Source: Sphingomonas sp. (GTDB lineage Bacteria; Pseudomonadota; Alphaproteobacteria; Sphingomonadales; Sphingomonadaceae). From it: a stretch of DNA of 5,785 nucleotides. The notes below the pieces were generated by a model, which searched no databases, was not told the origin of the DNA, and saw only the letters and a program-made list of their open reading frames with translations. Positions 5,762-5,785 of this stretch are shown here, one piece after another; positions within the stretch are counted from its first letter, which is position 1, and each line of letters begins with the position of its first letter. The stretch covers positions 1-5,785 of the forward strand of contig JAICSX010000080.1 of the NCBI GenBank assembly GCA_025936675.1, read 5' to 3'. The translations under genes were made by a program, and so were the position numbers.

Positions 5762-5785
5762 TCAGAGATCGTGCCCGGAATAGGA
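5762..5785 (-). CDS. C-terminal end of the upstream gene, probably HyfG/NuoD-like large subunit, partial
   Basis: Only the last seven codons (SYSGHDL) and TGA 5762-5764 are in the window; the rest lies to the right. The frame is chosen because it ends 9 bp before the HyfI-type start, as expected in an operon, and because I recall this kind of ending from large subunits of Hyf-like complexes in proteobacteria. That identification is an inference from gene order and a very short peptide. Confidence 0.5.
   Translation of the reverse strand, partial: SYSGHDL

Noticed and set aside
1..5785. tRNA, rRNA, CRISPR array, insertion sequence or phage integration site
   Set aside because: No cloverleaf-like arms, regularly spaced repeats, transposase motifs or long terminal inverted repeats were found by eye on either strand.

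Overview
The window looks like a piece of a GC-rich alphaproteobacterial chromosome. The GMP synthase C-terminus ends in the expected PPGTIEWE, codons favour G/C in third position, and the signalling proteins are soluble PAS histidine kinases of a kind common in Rhizobiales and Sphingomonadales. The exact genus cannot be read from this sequence.

Layout, left to right. (1) 1-128, plus strand: the last 41 codons of guaA. (2) 149-3794, minus strand: a tightly packed signalling operon, transcribed right to left and convergent with guaA. It encodes a soluble PAS histidine kinase, a stand-alone CheY/Rcp1-like response regulator, and a REC-PAS-PAS-histidine kinase. The last protein is broken into two frames at 1564-1567, inside its first PAS domain; one missing G would explain the break. 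(3) 3795-4210: a region without a confident gene, holding a weak candidate promoter for the operon and one doubtful small ORF. (4) 4211-5119: a gene graveyard. A LysR-type regulator (minus) has lost its DNA-binding domain and carries a one-base frameshift. It abuts, head to head at about 4900-4912, the 3' end of a cupin gene (plus) that has lost its 5' part. The simplest reading is one deletion that removed the 5' ends and shared promoter region of a divergent lysR/cupin pair. (5) 5243-5785, minus strand: the end of a membrane hydrogenase-4-like (Hyf/Hyc) or complex-I-like operon, namely an intact NuoB/HyfI-type iron-sulfur subunit and the last seven codons of the gene before it, probably the HyfG/NuoD-like large subunit.

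How the genes work together. Kinase, receiver protein and REC-kinase overlap or sit within 10 bp of each other, so they are probably co-translated and form one phosphorelay. No DNA-binding, cyclase or other output domain is present, so the output must be protein-protein contact or lie elsewhere. The HyfI-type subunit belongs to a separate electron-transfer complex whose other genes lie to the right of the window. I did not find a clearly new biological system. The most informative signals are the split hybrid kinase and the deletion scar joining two gene remnants.
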